Source of the DNA: JARROD01 sp037384225
GTDB taxonomy: Bacteria > Pseudomonadota > Gammaproteobacteria > Pseudomonadales > Cellvibrionaceae
Direction of reading: 5' to 3'
DNA: 19,884 nt
Assembly (NCBI GenBank): GCA_037384225.1
Contig: JARROD010000082.1
Span: 1 to 19,884 of the forward strand
A model generated the notes under the pieces. That model was not told the DNA's origin and did not search any database. It saw only the letters and a list, made by a program, of their open reading frames with translations. The translations under genes were made by a program, and so were the position numbers. Position 1 is the first letter of the stretch. Each line of letters begins with the position of its first letter. Below are positions 1 through 8,900 of the stretch, piece by piece.

Positions 1-494
1 GTTATTTTGTGCAGATCCTTAATTTTCTGGGGCGCTTAACATCGCCAACTAACCCTTGTCTATGGCGATGGCCGCACCCGGCATCCATTACAGCATCAGG
101 CGTTAATCCTAGCCTGCGCCACGCCCAGCAGCGCAATGCGCGGCCGTAGTAGGGTGCACACACCCTGGCGCGTGACGCGCTTGTTCAAGCCGCAGACCCA
201 GAACCCAATAGGCATGATTTGTGCCACATCCGATTAAAGTCTGAATTTCTTATACCATTGATTAAAAATCGAACAAACTGGTGCGGAGTTTAAGCCAGGG
301 GGGAAAAATGTCACAAAGAATTCGCCAAGGTTCGTAATACGCTTGCACATTTCGCCCACTGTCGGCAGGATCACGCTTTTAACCGACTAAAACGAGGCTA
401 TCCTTCAGAATAAGCTCTCCAGGGTTCATTTCTGGGGCGCCACCACATGAAGTACAGTGTAAATACATGGGATTAGTGCGTTGATGCAAAAGCT
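1..494. other. Non-coding region with several short hairpins
   Basis: I see no convincing gene here. The first 180 bases are rich in inverted repeats: CATCGCCA (40-47) with TGGCGATG (63-70), AGGGTG (151-156) with CACCCT (161-166) around a 4-base loop, and GCGCG (168-172) with CGCGC (176-180) around TGA. None is followed by a T-run, so they are not clear intrinsic terminators. A 10-base stretch, CGGCATCCAT near 79-88, also occurs in the repeat at 12841-12943, so part of this may be decayed repeat DNA. A 9-codon ORF follows a purine-rich AGGGGGG near 297-303 but is too short to call. The promoter of the gene starting at 495 should lie in the last 150 bases, but I cannot pick out convincing boxes. 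Confidence 0.5.
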
Positions 495-1916
495 ATGATG
501 ATAATGAGAACTATGAAGAAACGGATGGCCGCGACTTGGGTAGTTGCCGCGCAGTTGTATATTCCGGCAGTGAATGCGGGCTTTATCGACTATTTTAAAG
601 ATGAGGAGGGTGAAACCAAATGGCAATATGTTGCCAATTTTACCGGGTCCGTCCTCATTCTCCTGCTTACCTTTACCGCATTGCTGCTCTTATTCAACTA
701 TATCAAACTGCGTCGTACCAATCGTGCGTTACAGGAGATCCGCAAAAATCTCGAGTTGATGGTTGAGGAGCGCACCGCAAACCTCAATGAGTCCAATCAG
801 CTGTTAAAACAGTCCATGGATGACCTGGAGGTCTCCGAGACTTATCTCAAAAGTATTCTAGACTCCATGCCCCTTATGCTTATTGGATTGGACGGGGAGA
901 TGAAAATTACACACTGGAATACAGGGGCGGAAAAAATATCCGGCATTGGTGCGGACAAGGTGCTGGGGCAATACCTGTGGGACGCGTATCCAACGATCAG
1001 CCTGTTTCCCGACCAAGTCAAAAAGGCGATGGAGGAGGGTACGAACTTAAATATCAGACAGGGCCAGCGCGGCATGTATTATTTTGATATAACGCTGTAT
1101 GCCCTTAAAACGTCACATGGTTCGGGCCTGGTTATATTGATCGACGATGTTACGCAGCAGACAAAATCTGAAAATCTGGCAATTCATCGCGATAAAATGT
1201 CGGCCATTGGTGAATTAACTTCTACCATGGGTTACGATTTGCTATCACCGCTGGATTCCATTCTCAGTTCGCTTAACGTTATGCTAAAAAACGTTCGCGG
1301 GCAGGTGGAAAGTGTGGATTTCAAAAACGAATATGAAATCGTATTGCTCGACGCCGTTGAACATGGCAAGCAAGCCTCCGCAATTATCGATAATATACTG
1401 CAATTTTCCCGCAGCCTTGAAGAAAAAAAGCAAATAGTGCGTATGCCTGAATTGATAGATCACGCACTTGAGCTGGGAGAGACACTTTTTACTTCCTCTT
1501 CGGGGTTGCGATTCAAGGAAATAAAAATTGTTAAAAATTACGCAGCGGATATTCCAGAAATTCCATGTTATGTGGCGGGTCTCCAACAAGTATTTTTAAG
1601 TCTTTTTAGGCATGCTTTTTACAAGTTCCATGTGGAAAATCGCAGCAATGTTGAGCCGACTATCACCGTGGATCTCAGTATGTTTTACGATTCGTTGTGG
1701 ATTAAGGTTCAACACAATGGTAAAGGTTTAACGGGAGAAGAACAGCAGGTTATTTTTGAACCTTTCTTTCAAAGTGAATCAATAGAGGGGGATGAGGTAG
1801 AAAATCGATTGTCGTTTTCCTATTTTATAATTACTGAAGATCACAACGGGCGAATGTCAGTAACATCAGACGTCGATATTGGAACAACTTTTCATATCCA
1901 ATTGGAATTGAGGTAA
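495..1916 (+). CDS. Membrane PAS protein with degenerate histidine-kinase core (probable pseudokinase)
   Basis: 473 residues. A positively charged start with a hydrophobic stretch ending VNA (residues 7-28) looks like a signal peptide or first membrane segment. A second membrane segment lies at about 52-68, followed by a coiled-coil-like linker (75-110), a PAS domain (about 112-222), a HisKA-like helix (232-265) and an HATPase_c-like domain (about 360-472). The overall fold pattern (IGEL, LQQV, IFEPFF, GTTF) is that of a sensor kinase. The phospho-accepting His is replaced by Tyr247 (GYDL instead of AHEI). The N-box asparagines are replaced (FLSLFRHAF, 367-375), the DNG motif reads HNG (407-409), and the glycine-rich G2 box is absent (about 434-442). 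It therefore probably cannot bind ATP or autophosphorylate and may act as a scaffold or signal-input partner. Several ATGs are clustered at the start; the one at 513 (MKKR) gives the best signal peptide. The next gene begins one base after its stop. Confidence 0.85.
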   Translation: MMIMRTMKKRMAATWVVAAQLYIPAVNAGFIDYFKDEEGETKWQYVANFTGSVLILLLTFTALLLLFNYIKLRRTNRALQEIRKNLELMVEERTANLNESNQLLKQSMDDLEVSETYLKSILDSMPLMLIGLDGEMKITHWNTGAEKISGIGADKVLGQYLWDAYPTISLFPDQVKKAMEEGTNLNIRQGQRGMYYFDITLYALKTSHGSGLVILIDDVTQQTKSENLAIHRDKMSAIGELTSTMGYDLLSPLDSILSSLNVMLKNVRGQVESVDFKNEYEIVLLDAVEHGKQASAIIDNILQFSRSLEEKKQIVRMPELIDHALELGETLFTSSSGLRFKEIKIVKNYAADIPEIPCYVAGLQQVFLSLFRHAFYKFHVENRSNVEPTITVDLSMFYDSLWIKVQHNGKGLTGEEQQVIFEPFFQSESIEGDEVENRLSFSYFIITEDHNGRMSVTSDVDIGTTFHIQLELR

Positions 1917-2090
1917 ATGGCAAACGATAAGGATTGGCAGCGCCGTTCTGATGAATGGGTCAAGTCAATGCATGAATCCCGGCTGCGCAAAGAACGAAGC
2001 GCCGCTAAGCGCAATGAACAGAAAGAAAATAAACATTCCTCTAAAGATGCCCAAAAAAATTCAGAGAAGAACTCAGGAAAGCGAAAGTAG
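1917..2090 (+). CDS. Small lysine-rich hydrophilic protein (57 aa)
   Basis: A 57-residue ORF (MANDKDWQRRSDEW...) starts immediately after the TAA of the pseudokinase gene. The GAGG at 1910-1913, partly inside the preceding stop region, can serve as a ribosome binding site, so translational coupling is likely. The protein is very basic and hydrophilic (Lys, Arg, Asn, Ser and Glu rich). It has no hydrophobic segment and no cysteines and is probably largely disordered. I do not recognise the family. Its position suggests that it is co-expressed with, and may work with, the pseudokinase upstream. A strong hairpin follows 18 bases after the stop. Confidence 0.6.
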   Translation: MANDKDWQRRSDEWVKSMHESRLRKERSAAKRNEQKENKHSSKDAQKNSEKNSGKRK

Positions 2091-2108
2091 ACCCCCATCG
2101 TTGCAGAA

Positions 2109-2136
2109 ATACCCAAAGTGTCTGAACTTTGGGTAT
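2109..2136. terminator. 11-bp hairpin after the pseudokinase/small-protein operon
   Basis: A perfect inverted repeat, ATACCCAAAGT (2109-2119) and ACTTTGGGTAT (2126-2136), with a 6-base loop, lies just after the stop at 2090. There is no long T-run on either side, so it is a terminator-like or RNA-stabilising hairpin rather than a textbook intrinsic terminator. It sits between convergent genes and could act on both strands. Confidence 0.55.
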
Positions 2137-2152
2137 AGGAGAAATGGGCCTC

Positions 2153-2189
2153 GTTAGGAACGGGAAGTTATTCCGTGCCCGTTCCTAAC
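2153..2189. terminator. 12-bp hairpin overlapping the arsM stop codon
   Basis: GTTAGGAACGGG (2153-2164) pairs perfectly with CCCGTTCCTAAC (2178-2189) around a 13-base loop. The arsM stop codon (2185-2187 on the minus strand) lies inside one arm. The position between convergent genes suggests a bidirectional transcription or decay barrier. No T-run follows. Confidence 0.55.
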
Positions 2190-3225
2190 AGCAAGCTTCA
2201 GAATTCACGTCGCTCTGGGTATTGTCGAAGGGCAGACCGCCGCCACAACCTTCGAACAGGCCGTAATGCCGGGAAAAATCGCCGTTGAACTGGAAGTGGG
2301 AGTTGAAGCGGGTATCGTGCAACATGCGCCAAGTGTTGCCACACACAGGAAATACGCGCCCGGTCTCGATGTTATGGTGCTTGTCCAGGATGAAACGGTG
2401 TGGATGGTCGGCAATACTGCCGCGGTAGATCACCGCCTGGCCGTAATCCTCGCAGTCCGTCTCCAAATCTTTCAGTTTGAACAGTCGGTAGGTCGCTGAG
2501 AAAAAGCGCAGATTGCCCGCCCGTTGCGCCAGTTCCGGGTCGGTGATGTCAAGCGGCCGGTCTGTGACCAAGCGCGGGTCGGTAAAACCGTGTCGCTGCG
2601 CCAGCCGCAGGAAGTCATTCCAGTACAAGGCCCCACCCAGGCACTCGCCGTACAGATCAGGGTCCTCGCGCACGGATTGTGGCACCCGTCGATCGGCGTA
2701 GACGTCGGAAAAATAAAACTCGCCGCCCTCTTTCAGCAGTCGGTGCACGCCACGCAGCACCGCATCCTTATCCGGCGAAAGGTTGACCACACAGTTGGAG
2801 ACGATGACATCGAAGCTGCCGGGGGCCAGGTCGAGCTGATCGAGACGCTCGATATAGCCCTGCCGGAATTCCACGTTGTCGTGACCAAACGCCTGGCTAT
2901 GGTAATCCCGGTGCTTTTCCGCCACTGCCAGCTGTTCAGCGGTCATATCCACGCCGATGACCTTACCAGCGGCGCCGACAAGCTGCGCCAGCGCGTACAC
3001 ATCGCGCCCGGCACCGCTACCCAGGTCCAGAACCCGGGACCCCTGCAGTAGCGGTGGGCACACCAGACCGCAGCCGTAATAGCGCGACAACACTTCTGGA
3101 TGAATCTTGGCGAGTAGCGGTTTCAACCACGCCGGCACTTGGGAGACATCGCAACAGGCGCTGGTTTTGAGATCGCCAGAATGCTGCAACTGGCGGCCGT
3201 AGTAGTCTTGAACTAGGTCATACAT
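2185..3225 (-). CDS. arsM: Arsenite S-adenosylmethionine methyltransferase
   Basis: 346 residues from the ATG at 3225 (MYDLVQDYYG); an in-frame extension to 3312 is possible but lacks family character. The protein transfers methyl groups from SAM to trivalent arsenic, giving methylated and volatile arsenicals, in the cytoplasm. SAM motif I is VLDLGSGAG (65-73), with the acidic ribose-binding residue in VIGVDM (Asp93). Three cysteines sit where As(III)-binding cysteines are expected: Cys52 in YYGCG, Cys145 in SNCVVN and Cys195 in YGECLGG. The 50-residue spacing of the last two matches my recollection of characterised ArsM enzymes. An additional CC pair lies at 24-25 and the protein ends in CC. 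Length fits the long ArsM class. No arsR or other ars gene is next to it, so its regulation is not visible. A GGA about 10 bases upstream may act as a weak ribosome binding site. Confidence 0.92.
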   Translation of the reverse strand: MYDLVQDYYGRQLQHSGDLKTSACCDVSQVPAWLKPLLAKIHPEVLSRYYGCGLVCPPLLQGSRVLDLGSGAGRDVYALAQLVGAAGKVIGVDMTAEQLAVAEKHRDYHSQAFGHDNVEFRQGYIERLDQLDLAPGSFDVIVSNCVVNLSPDKDAVLRGVHRLLKEGGEFYFSDVYADRRVPQSVREDPDLYGECLGGALYWNDFLRLAQRHGFTDPRLVTDRPLDITDPELAQRAGNLRFFSATYRLFKLKDLETDCEDYGQAVIYRGSIADHPHRFILDKHHNIETGRVFPVCGNTWRMLHDTRFNSHFQFNGDFSRHYGLFEGCGGGLPFDNTQSDVNSEACC

Positions 3226-3512
3226 GATATTGGTTTCCGATCGATTGCAAGGCTTACAGCCCTTGGTCGTTGTGGGAAGCCTATATCTTACAGACGGTTT
3301 CCATAAAAGCACGTAAAATAATAAGTTTTTGCGGCTTTTGGGTCAGAATCCGTCAATGCTACAACAGACAAGTCCGGCTGACTATTGTGATATCGTCAAC
3401 GCCGGGTTATGCAAAGCAGTATTTTTGCTGCTTTTTTATGCAAAACGTCTAAACAATTGTTCACACAGTCATTCATCCGGTGTCTTAGTGGCCGGTTTGG
3501 GGATATAAATAG
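3226..3512. other. Divergent intergenic region between arsM and the alanine symporter
   Basis: 287 bases carrying both divergent promoters. I cannot place convincing -35/-10 pairs. The notable element is the terminator-like hairpin at 3411-3437, annotated separately. There is no recognisable glycine-riboswitch core, although such riboswitches often precede AGCS symporters. A GGGGA about 9 bases before the ATG at 3513 is a good ribosome binding site for the symporter. Confidence 0.5.
3411..3437 (+). terminator. Orphan intrinsic terminator or attenuator in symporter leader
   Basis: AAAGCAG (3413-3419) pairs with CTGCTTT (3428-3434), and the second arm runs into a T6 tract (3432-3437). This is the form of a Rho-independent terminator on the plus strand. 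No plus-strand gene precedes it, and the symporter starts 75 bases later. It is therefore either an attenuator in the symporter leader or the end of a short RNA. Confidence 0.55.
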
Positions 3513-4898
3513 ATGTTGAATACACTCAATGAGCTGATTTGGAATGGCTTGGTTTATATTTTAGTACCCGCCGGAATTATTTTTACAATATCATCGAAAT
3601 TCGTGCAATTCCGGCTTTTCGCCCGCATGTTCAAACTGATAACAGACAAGTCTGACAATGACACCGGTGTTAGTTCGTTTCAAGCCTTAGCACTCAGCGT
3701 CGGCGGTCGGGTTGGCGCTGGTAATATCGCCGGTGTGGCCGTAGCTGTGGCGTTGGGAGGGCCGGGAGCCGTGTTCTGGATGTGGATGGTGGGGCTGTTC
3801 GGTATGGCCACGAGTTTGTTTGAATGTGCACTGGCCCAATTGTTCAAGCGGAGTGAAAAAGACCAATACCGCGGCGGCCCGGCGCATTACATTGTGCACG
3901 GGCTGGGGCCACAGTGGCGCTGGCTTGCCGGGGTTTATTCGGTGTTGCTACTGGCCTCTTTCGGCGTTGCCTTTGTTGCCCTGCAGTCCTTTTCGATAGC
4001 CAGCTCCTTTCAGGAGGCGTTTGCAATACCGCCATTTGCAACCGGCATTTTTCTGGCAGTGACCGTCGGCGGCGCCATTTTTGGCGGTATTAATAGACTG
4101 GTAAAGGTATCGGAATTTGTGGTGCCGATTATGGCGCTTCTCTATCTGCTGTTGGCGGCTTTTGTGATTGTCACCAATTTAACCGAACTGCCCAGGGTGC
4201 TCGGTAGTATTGTCGCCAATGCACTGGGGTTTGAGCAGGTCGTATCCGGTGGTGTGGGAGCCGCGATTCTATTGGGTGTGAAACGGGGTTTGTTTTCCAA
4301 TGAGGCGGGCCTGGGCAGCGCGCCCAATGTCGCTGCCACCGCTGAGGTCAAGCACCCGATGGATCAGGGGCTGGTTCAGGCATTGAGTGTATTTATCGAT
4401 ACTCTGATATTGTGCACCTGCACAGCGATGGTGATCCTGTTGTCGGACATTTATCAGCCAGGTCTGGAATCCGGTGGAATAACAATGACCCAGCAGGCCC
4501 TGAATGAACATATCGGCGGCATGGCGGGAATGTTTGTCAGCATTATATTATTTTTGTTTGGTTTTTCTTCCATTCTTTATAACTACTATATGGGAGAAAA
4601 TGCCATCGATTTTTTTACCGGCCAGAATAAACACGCATTCAATCTACTGCGAGTCGTTACCATAGCATTGGTAATATGGGCTTCTTTGCAGGATTTGAGC
4701 ACGGTGCTCGGATTTGCCGATACCACCATGGGAATGCTGGCCTTGGTAAACTTATTCGCATTGGTGTTGTTGTTCAAACCCGGGCTTAAATTGGTGCGGG
4801 ACTACGATCAGCAGCTCAAAGGCGGTGCTGTACCCAGGCTACGGGCAAGAGACTATAGCGACTTTGATATCGACAGAAGTGTCTGGAAAGATGACTAG
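3513..4898 (+). CDS. Sodium:alanine symporter, AGCS family
   Basis: 461 residues, an inner-membrane transporter of about 10-11 hydrophobic segments that couples Na+ (or H+) entry to uptake of alanine, glycine or related small amino acids. Family signatures are clear: VGGRVGAGNIAGVA followed by GGPGAVFWMW (about 63-91), GGPAHYI (121-127), and GVKRGLFSNEAGLGSAPNVA (255-274), the long conserved AGCS segment. Length is typical of AgcS/DagA/AlsT proteins. GGGGA lies 9 bases before the ATG. It is a single-gene unit: arsM is divergent and the next gene is convergent. A possible attenuator lies in its leader. Substrate specificity cannot be read from sequence alone. Confidence 0.94.
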   Translation: MLNTLNELIWNGLVYILVPAGIIFTISSKFVQFRLFARMFKLITDKSDNDTGVSSFQALALSVGGRVGAGNIAGVAVAVALGGPGAVFWMWMVGLFGMATSLFECALAQLFKRSEKDQYRGGPAHYIVHGLGPQWRWLAGVYSVLLLASFGVAFVALQSFSIASSFQEAFAIPPFATGIFLAVTVGGAIFGGINRLVKVSEFVVPIMALLYLLLAAFVIVTNLTELPRVLGSIVANALGFEQVVSGGVGAAILLGVKRGLFSNEAGLGSAPNVAATAEVKHPMDQGLVQALSVFIDTLILCTCTAMVILLSDIYQPGLESGGITMTQQALNEHIGGMAGMFVSIILFLFGFSSILYNYYMGENAIDFFTGQNKHAFNLLRVVTIALVIWASLQDLSTVLGFADTTMGMLALVNLFALVLLFKPGLKLVRDYDQQLKGGAVPRLRARDYSDFDIDRSVWKDD

Positions 4899-4937
4899 GA
4901 TAGGTCCTTAACTAGTAGCTTCTAATAGCCCGGGGTA

Positions 4938-4966
4938 GGCACAGTGTCAGGCGGATGGCCGCCGGA
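4938..4966 (+). repeat. Dispersed intergenic repeat, copy 1
   Basis: GGCACAGTGTCAG (4938-4950) followed by an imperfect palindromic GC-rich stretch (GGCGG...CCGCC). On the opposite strand at 12913-12940 the same 13 bases occur, and about 24 of 28 positions match overall. This copy lies 39 bases after the symporter stop, in the same orientation as that gene. Confidence 0.55.
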
Positions 4967-4971
4967 TAGGG

Positions 4972-5706
4972 TTAACTACCTTCAAGCCGCTGTTTTAATT
5001 TCTGCAGGGAACGCATGGGTACTTTGCTCAACATAAACCGGGTAATCCAGTCGGGCACGCCGCCACCGGGTTCGACATGTTGCCGCCAGGTGACTAAAAC
5101 CTTATCCGGACCCAGCTTTTTCAAATGAAAGCTGCCATTGAGTTGGGTTACCCGCACCAGACGGGATTCATTGGGCAGGCGACAGCCACTGATGTCGTTA
5201 TTATCGCAATAGCGTGGTGCGGCCTCGACATGGATAACAATTTCATTGCCGGATTCGTCAACTTTTGTGACACCGTGAAGCAATGCATCGCGATCGGATA
5301 TCAGCGGCAAATCCGTAATTTGGTATAAATAGGCTTCAGAGTAGCCCAGCGTACGCACAACCTCGGCGTGCCGGCACCCGTAGACCCAGTCTGGCCAGGA
5401 AGAGAAGTCGGTCAGCATTGACATGACATTTTGCAGGGATGTGTTAATGGTAACCACACCCTTGAATTCAGGAATGGCGGAATCGGGGTATTCCTGCAGG
5501 TATAATTCAATACCCTGGCGCTGCTTTGCCAAGCGCCAGGGACCGGTCACCGCGCAGCCATTGACGGCCACCAGGGTTGTGCTCAGCAATACCAGGTGTA
5601 GCAGCAATTTTGGGGACTTCCTCTGTTGCCAGCCATGCCAGCGCCTGGGTAAGTCAGCTAATAAACCAGATAGCCTCGGCCGAAACAAATGGGGCGCCTC
5701 CGTCAA
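4972..5706 (-). CDS. START/SRPBCC-domain protein, probable lipoprotein
   Basis: Up to 244 residues. A basic segment (RKSPK, 29-33) and hydrophobic segment (34-48) end in VNGC, a poor but possible lipobox (Cys51), so the mature protein probably sits in the periplasm on a membrane. Residues about 72-240 have START-domain character: SLQNVMSMLTDFSSWPDWV, the ITDLPLISDRDALL segment, and a C-terminal amphipathic helix (LQKLKQRLE). START proteins bind hydrophobic ligands in a closed cavity; the ligand here is unknown. The start is uncertain because no ATG occurs before the domain. TTG at 5706 directly follows an in-frame TAG. TTG at 5607 has a better ribosome binding site (AGAGGAAG) but removes the basic residues. 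It follows the helicase gene in the same direction after 200 bases and may be independent of it. Confidence 0.82.
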   Translation of the reverse strand: MTEAPHLFRPRLSGLLADLPRRWHGWQQRKSPKLLLHLVLLSTTLVAVNGCAVTGPWRLAKQRQGIELYLQEYPDSAIPEFKGVVTINTSLQNVMSMLTDFSSWPDWVYGCRHAEVVRTLGYSEAYLYQITDLPLISDRDALLHGVTKVDESGNEIVIHVEAAPRYCDNNDISGCRLPNESRLVRVTQLNGSFHLKKLGPDKVLVTWRQHVEPGGGVPDWITRFMLSKVPMRSLQKLKQRLEGS

Positions 5707-5742
5707 CTAATATGTAAAGCGCTGAGTATACAATCAACTCCA

Positions 5743-5778
5743 GTGCCAGGGATTTGTGCGCTGTCGCAGAACTGGCAC
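5743..5778. other. Nested stem-loop between START gene and helicase gene
   Basis: GTGCCAG (5743-5749) pairs with CTGGCAC (5772-5778). Inside it TGCG (5757-5760) pairs with CGCA (5765-5768). There is no T-run. It could be an RNA structure at the 5' end of the START transcript or at the 3' end of the helicase transcript. The rest of the 5707-5906 gap shows no gene. Confidence 0.4.
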
Positions 5779-5906
5779 CGCAACCTAAATAAAGCGTTGT
5801 GGGATAATGCCTTATCAATATCGGCTATGTAGTGATCAGTATGGCATGTTTTTCCTTATCTAGGAAATAACTTCTGCCATCCGGGCCCGTTACGTTTACA
5901 CGCCAA

Positions 5907-8900
5907 TCAACGAGTTTCCGCTATTTGTTCAATTAATTGATAGGCGTGGGAGCGCTCGTCGGCCAACTCGTGCATGAACGCGAACACCGGTTCAATAGCG
6001 GGAATGGCTCTCTGCAGTTGAAAGTAATAATCTATGAGATCATCCGCGGGATTATTTCTGGTTTGAAATGAACCGAGATCGACAACCGCGATCGCTTGCG
6101 AGTTGTTTTTGGCCACCAGCATGAGGTCGATCTTTTGTTTCGGGTTGCCGATAACAATATTGAAGTAAGGTTCATAACGGTTTTGAATGTCAACCTCACG
6201 GAATTCCCAGAGATATGACAGTATCGAATACATGGACTCGCCGCTGGATCTCTGCGCATCAGGGGGGTTGTTCTTAAAGATCGTATTTTCAAACTCGGGT
6301 CTTATTTTAATGCGTTTTTCATTCTGCGACTGATAGGTACGCCAGAGGTAATCGGTCACTGTGGCCGAGTCGTGCTTTAGTGAATCGAAGCGAGAGTGGA
6401 GATAGTGGTAAGCCCTTACCTTGGGTCTGCTCATTAGGACATTGAGTTCGCCTTTGCGTTTGTCCGGATCGTCTCCCTGCCTGAAATAACTGATATTCGA
6501 ACTGTTGATGTCCCACAGGTAAAAAATATACTTTCTTTCCTTGCCCTGCAGCGCAGCACCGGCGCCGTCGAGGACATCGCTACCGCGCTGCAGTTTGTGC
6601 AGAAATTTTGATTTTTGATCTTTGATATAGGGTTCGTTTTTTAGCAGGAAATAACAGATCGCGACATCCGTTTCCACATTGACCTGTGTCTGGGTTTCAT
6701 TTTCAATTCTGGCAATGGTTTTGGCGATATAATTAAAGAAACGGTCTAGCATCTCCGTTTCTATGCCCTTGTACTTGCCGCTGCTTGCTTTTTTGTTACT
6801 GGATGCGAATTTTTCACTGAAGTCAACCACCACCGAAGGGGCGGAATTGGGCAGTTGCCATTGCATGATTTTCAAGTCAGAGTGGTAAACATACTGGTTT
6901 GAATAGGCAATAATGGGGGGAGGGCATCTATAGTGCTCGTCAAGCATAACGCCGCCCTGTTTAATGGACTTCACCAGTTCAAAGAGGTTTGATCCTCCGC
7001 CTTTGACGCCCCTGGCCTGGATATTTCTCAGGTGTTCCTCCAGTTCGAATTCCTGAAAAAGGTAGTCGTCGATGACTGAGTTTTTATCGATAACGGTTTG
7101 TTTATCGTCGCCTACGACCATCAGCTTTTGCGCTCTGTAGAGCAGGGGAAGGGCATCATCCACCCGACATTGACCTGCTTCGTCGACGATCACCAGGTCT
7201 ATGATGTTCTCCCGGGAGGGAAATAAAAAAGGGACGGCCTGCTTGCGACATATCCAGATGGGGAAACTTTCCCACAGCAGTTCTTGTAGTTCCTTTAATA
7301 TTGGCACGCCGCTGCCGGTGTCGAGGGATTGGCAGGATTTCAATGACTCCAGCAGATTGCCTATGCTGGTCGCTCTGTTGGTGCCGTTTTTGCGGTTGGC
7401 GATCAAGGTTTTTGAAATACTGGCGAGTTTCAATAAATTCAATTCTTTGATAAGCGCATCGCGTTCAACCTGTATTTTTTCTAACTCTTTGAGCAGAGGT
7501 TGAATGGACTGTCTGTTGTAATCCTTGTCGAGGGCCAGGCATATTTCCAGCGCCAGGCAGTGTTCTACATCCTCGAGGTCGGGGTCCATTACCCGATGTA
7601 TTTGTTGCAACTGTCGCAATATTGCTAAGGAATTGTCCGTGTTGCCAACCAGCTCCAAGAGTTCTTGTTGATGCTTGAGAAGGGTCAAAAGCTCCGACCA
7701 ATGTTCCAGACAGGGGTGGATAACGAGGCGCTTGATTTTTTCCATCAAACTGCGTTTTGCAGTCGGGTCAAACTGACGCTCCCAGTCTTGCGCCAGGAAA
7801 GCCCCGGTGCTGGATTCCAGGTCAGCGTGAAACAGCTCATGCAAGGCCTCCCGGGTTCGGGGTTTTTTCTCCACCAGTCGCTGTACTATCTCCGTGTGTG
7901 TGGCGACAAAAGTGTTCAGTGCCGACGGGGCTTTGTTGTTTAAATGAAAATCCGGGTAGCACGCTGCCAAAGGGCCGTTTAAGATCCGCAGGCGGTCTTC
8001 AATGAAGTGACGTACCAGCGCCTGGCGTTTGTTGTAGATATCGGTTTTGATTATTTTGGCATGCTCTCCCGCGCCGATAAACGCTAAAAATACCCGCAAG
8101 TCGGCAATCTCATCGTTTGAATTCGGGTGCAGATGTTTGGGCGTTATCTTGCTCAAGTCACTTTCGCAACTCAAGCTGTAGTTGAATATTGCCCCTATCC
8201 GGTCATTGATCGCCTGGCTTATTTGATCCAGTTGGAGAACCTGTTCCATTAACCGTGGATTGTCCTGCGGCCAGTCGTGCTCGCGGGAGAGGTCCATTTT
8301 CAGCATCTCTGAGAGTTTATTGACCCAGACTCCCAGGTTGTCTGACGTTTGCGGTATCTCGTCGACAACCTTGATCGCGCTTTTCCACAGATTCATGGTG
8401 CTGTTGGCGTAGTGGGGGCTGGAGTCAGGGCCCAGCAAATACTCCTGTAGCTTTTCCGTCAATGCGTGTATCGCGGCTTTTTGGTCACTGACAATCAATA
8501 AGCGCTTCTCTGCATTTAAGCAGTGGAGCAGCAGGTTTCTGATGGTAAAAGTCTTGCCTGTGCCGGGCGGTCCTTCTAAAAGCACCAGATTGTGGTGGTT
8601 CAGGTTGTCAATCAATGCTTTCGAAGATCTGGTCAGCGTCCCCGGTTGCAGCGGTGTTGTACAAAACGGGCCGGTTCTGGCGCCGGGGTTATCTCTTATC
8701 TCGGGGTTTAAAAACTGGCCCAGTAGCGAGGTGTAAAAGCGGTGCGGATATTCGTGCGCGGTCAATTGGATATTTTTGAGGTCGTTGTCCAGCGCCCGCG
8801 CCAGCGGTGAGGGGTTACGAGCCGCTTTGTAGAGGATAACCGACTCAAGGTCGCATTCTATGCCGACAATTTTGAGGTTTTCAATGATTCCTCCCTTGCC

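Noticed and set aside
34..100. Integron attC-like site (GCTTAAC near 34)
   Set aside because: Only one 7-base end resembles an attC core. The matching partner and internal arm structure are absent.
2524..3051. 175-residue plus-strand ORF
   Set aside because: It is fully antisense to arsM, whose frame carries clear SAM and cysteine motifs. The antisense product has no recognisable features.
3270..3452. 60-residue plus-strand ORF in the symporter leader
   Set aside because: Poor composition, no ribosome binding site, and it runs through the terminator-like hairpin.
3226..3512. Glycine riboswitch ahead of the alanine symporter
   Set aside because: The conserved riboswitch core bases are not found; only a terminator-like hairpin is present.
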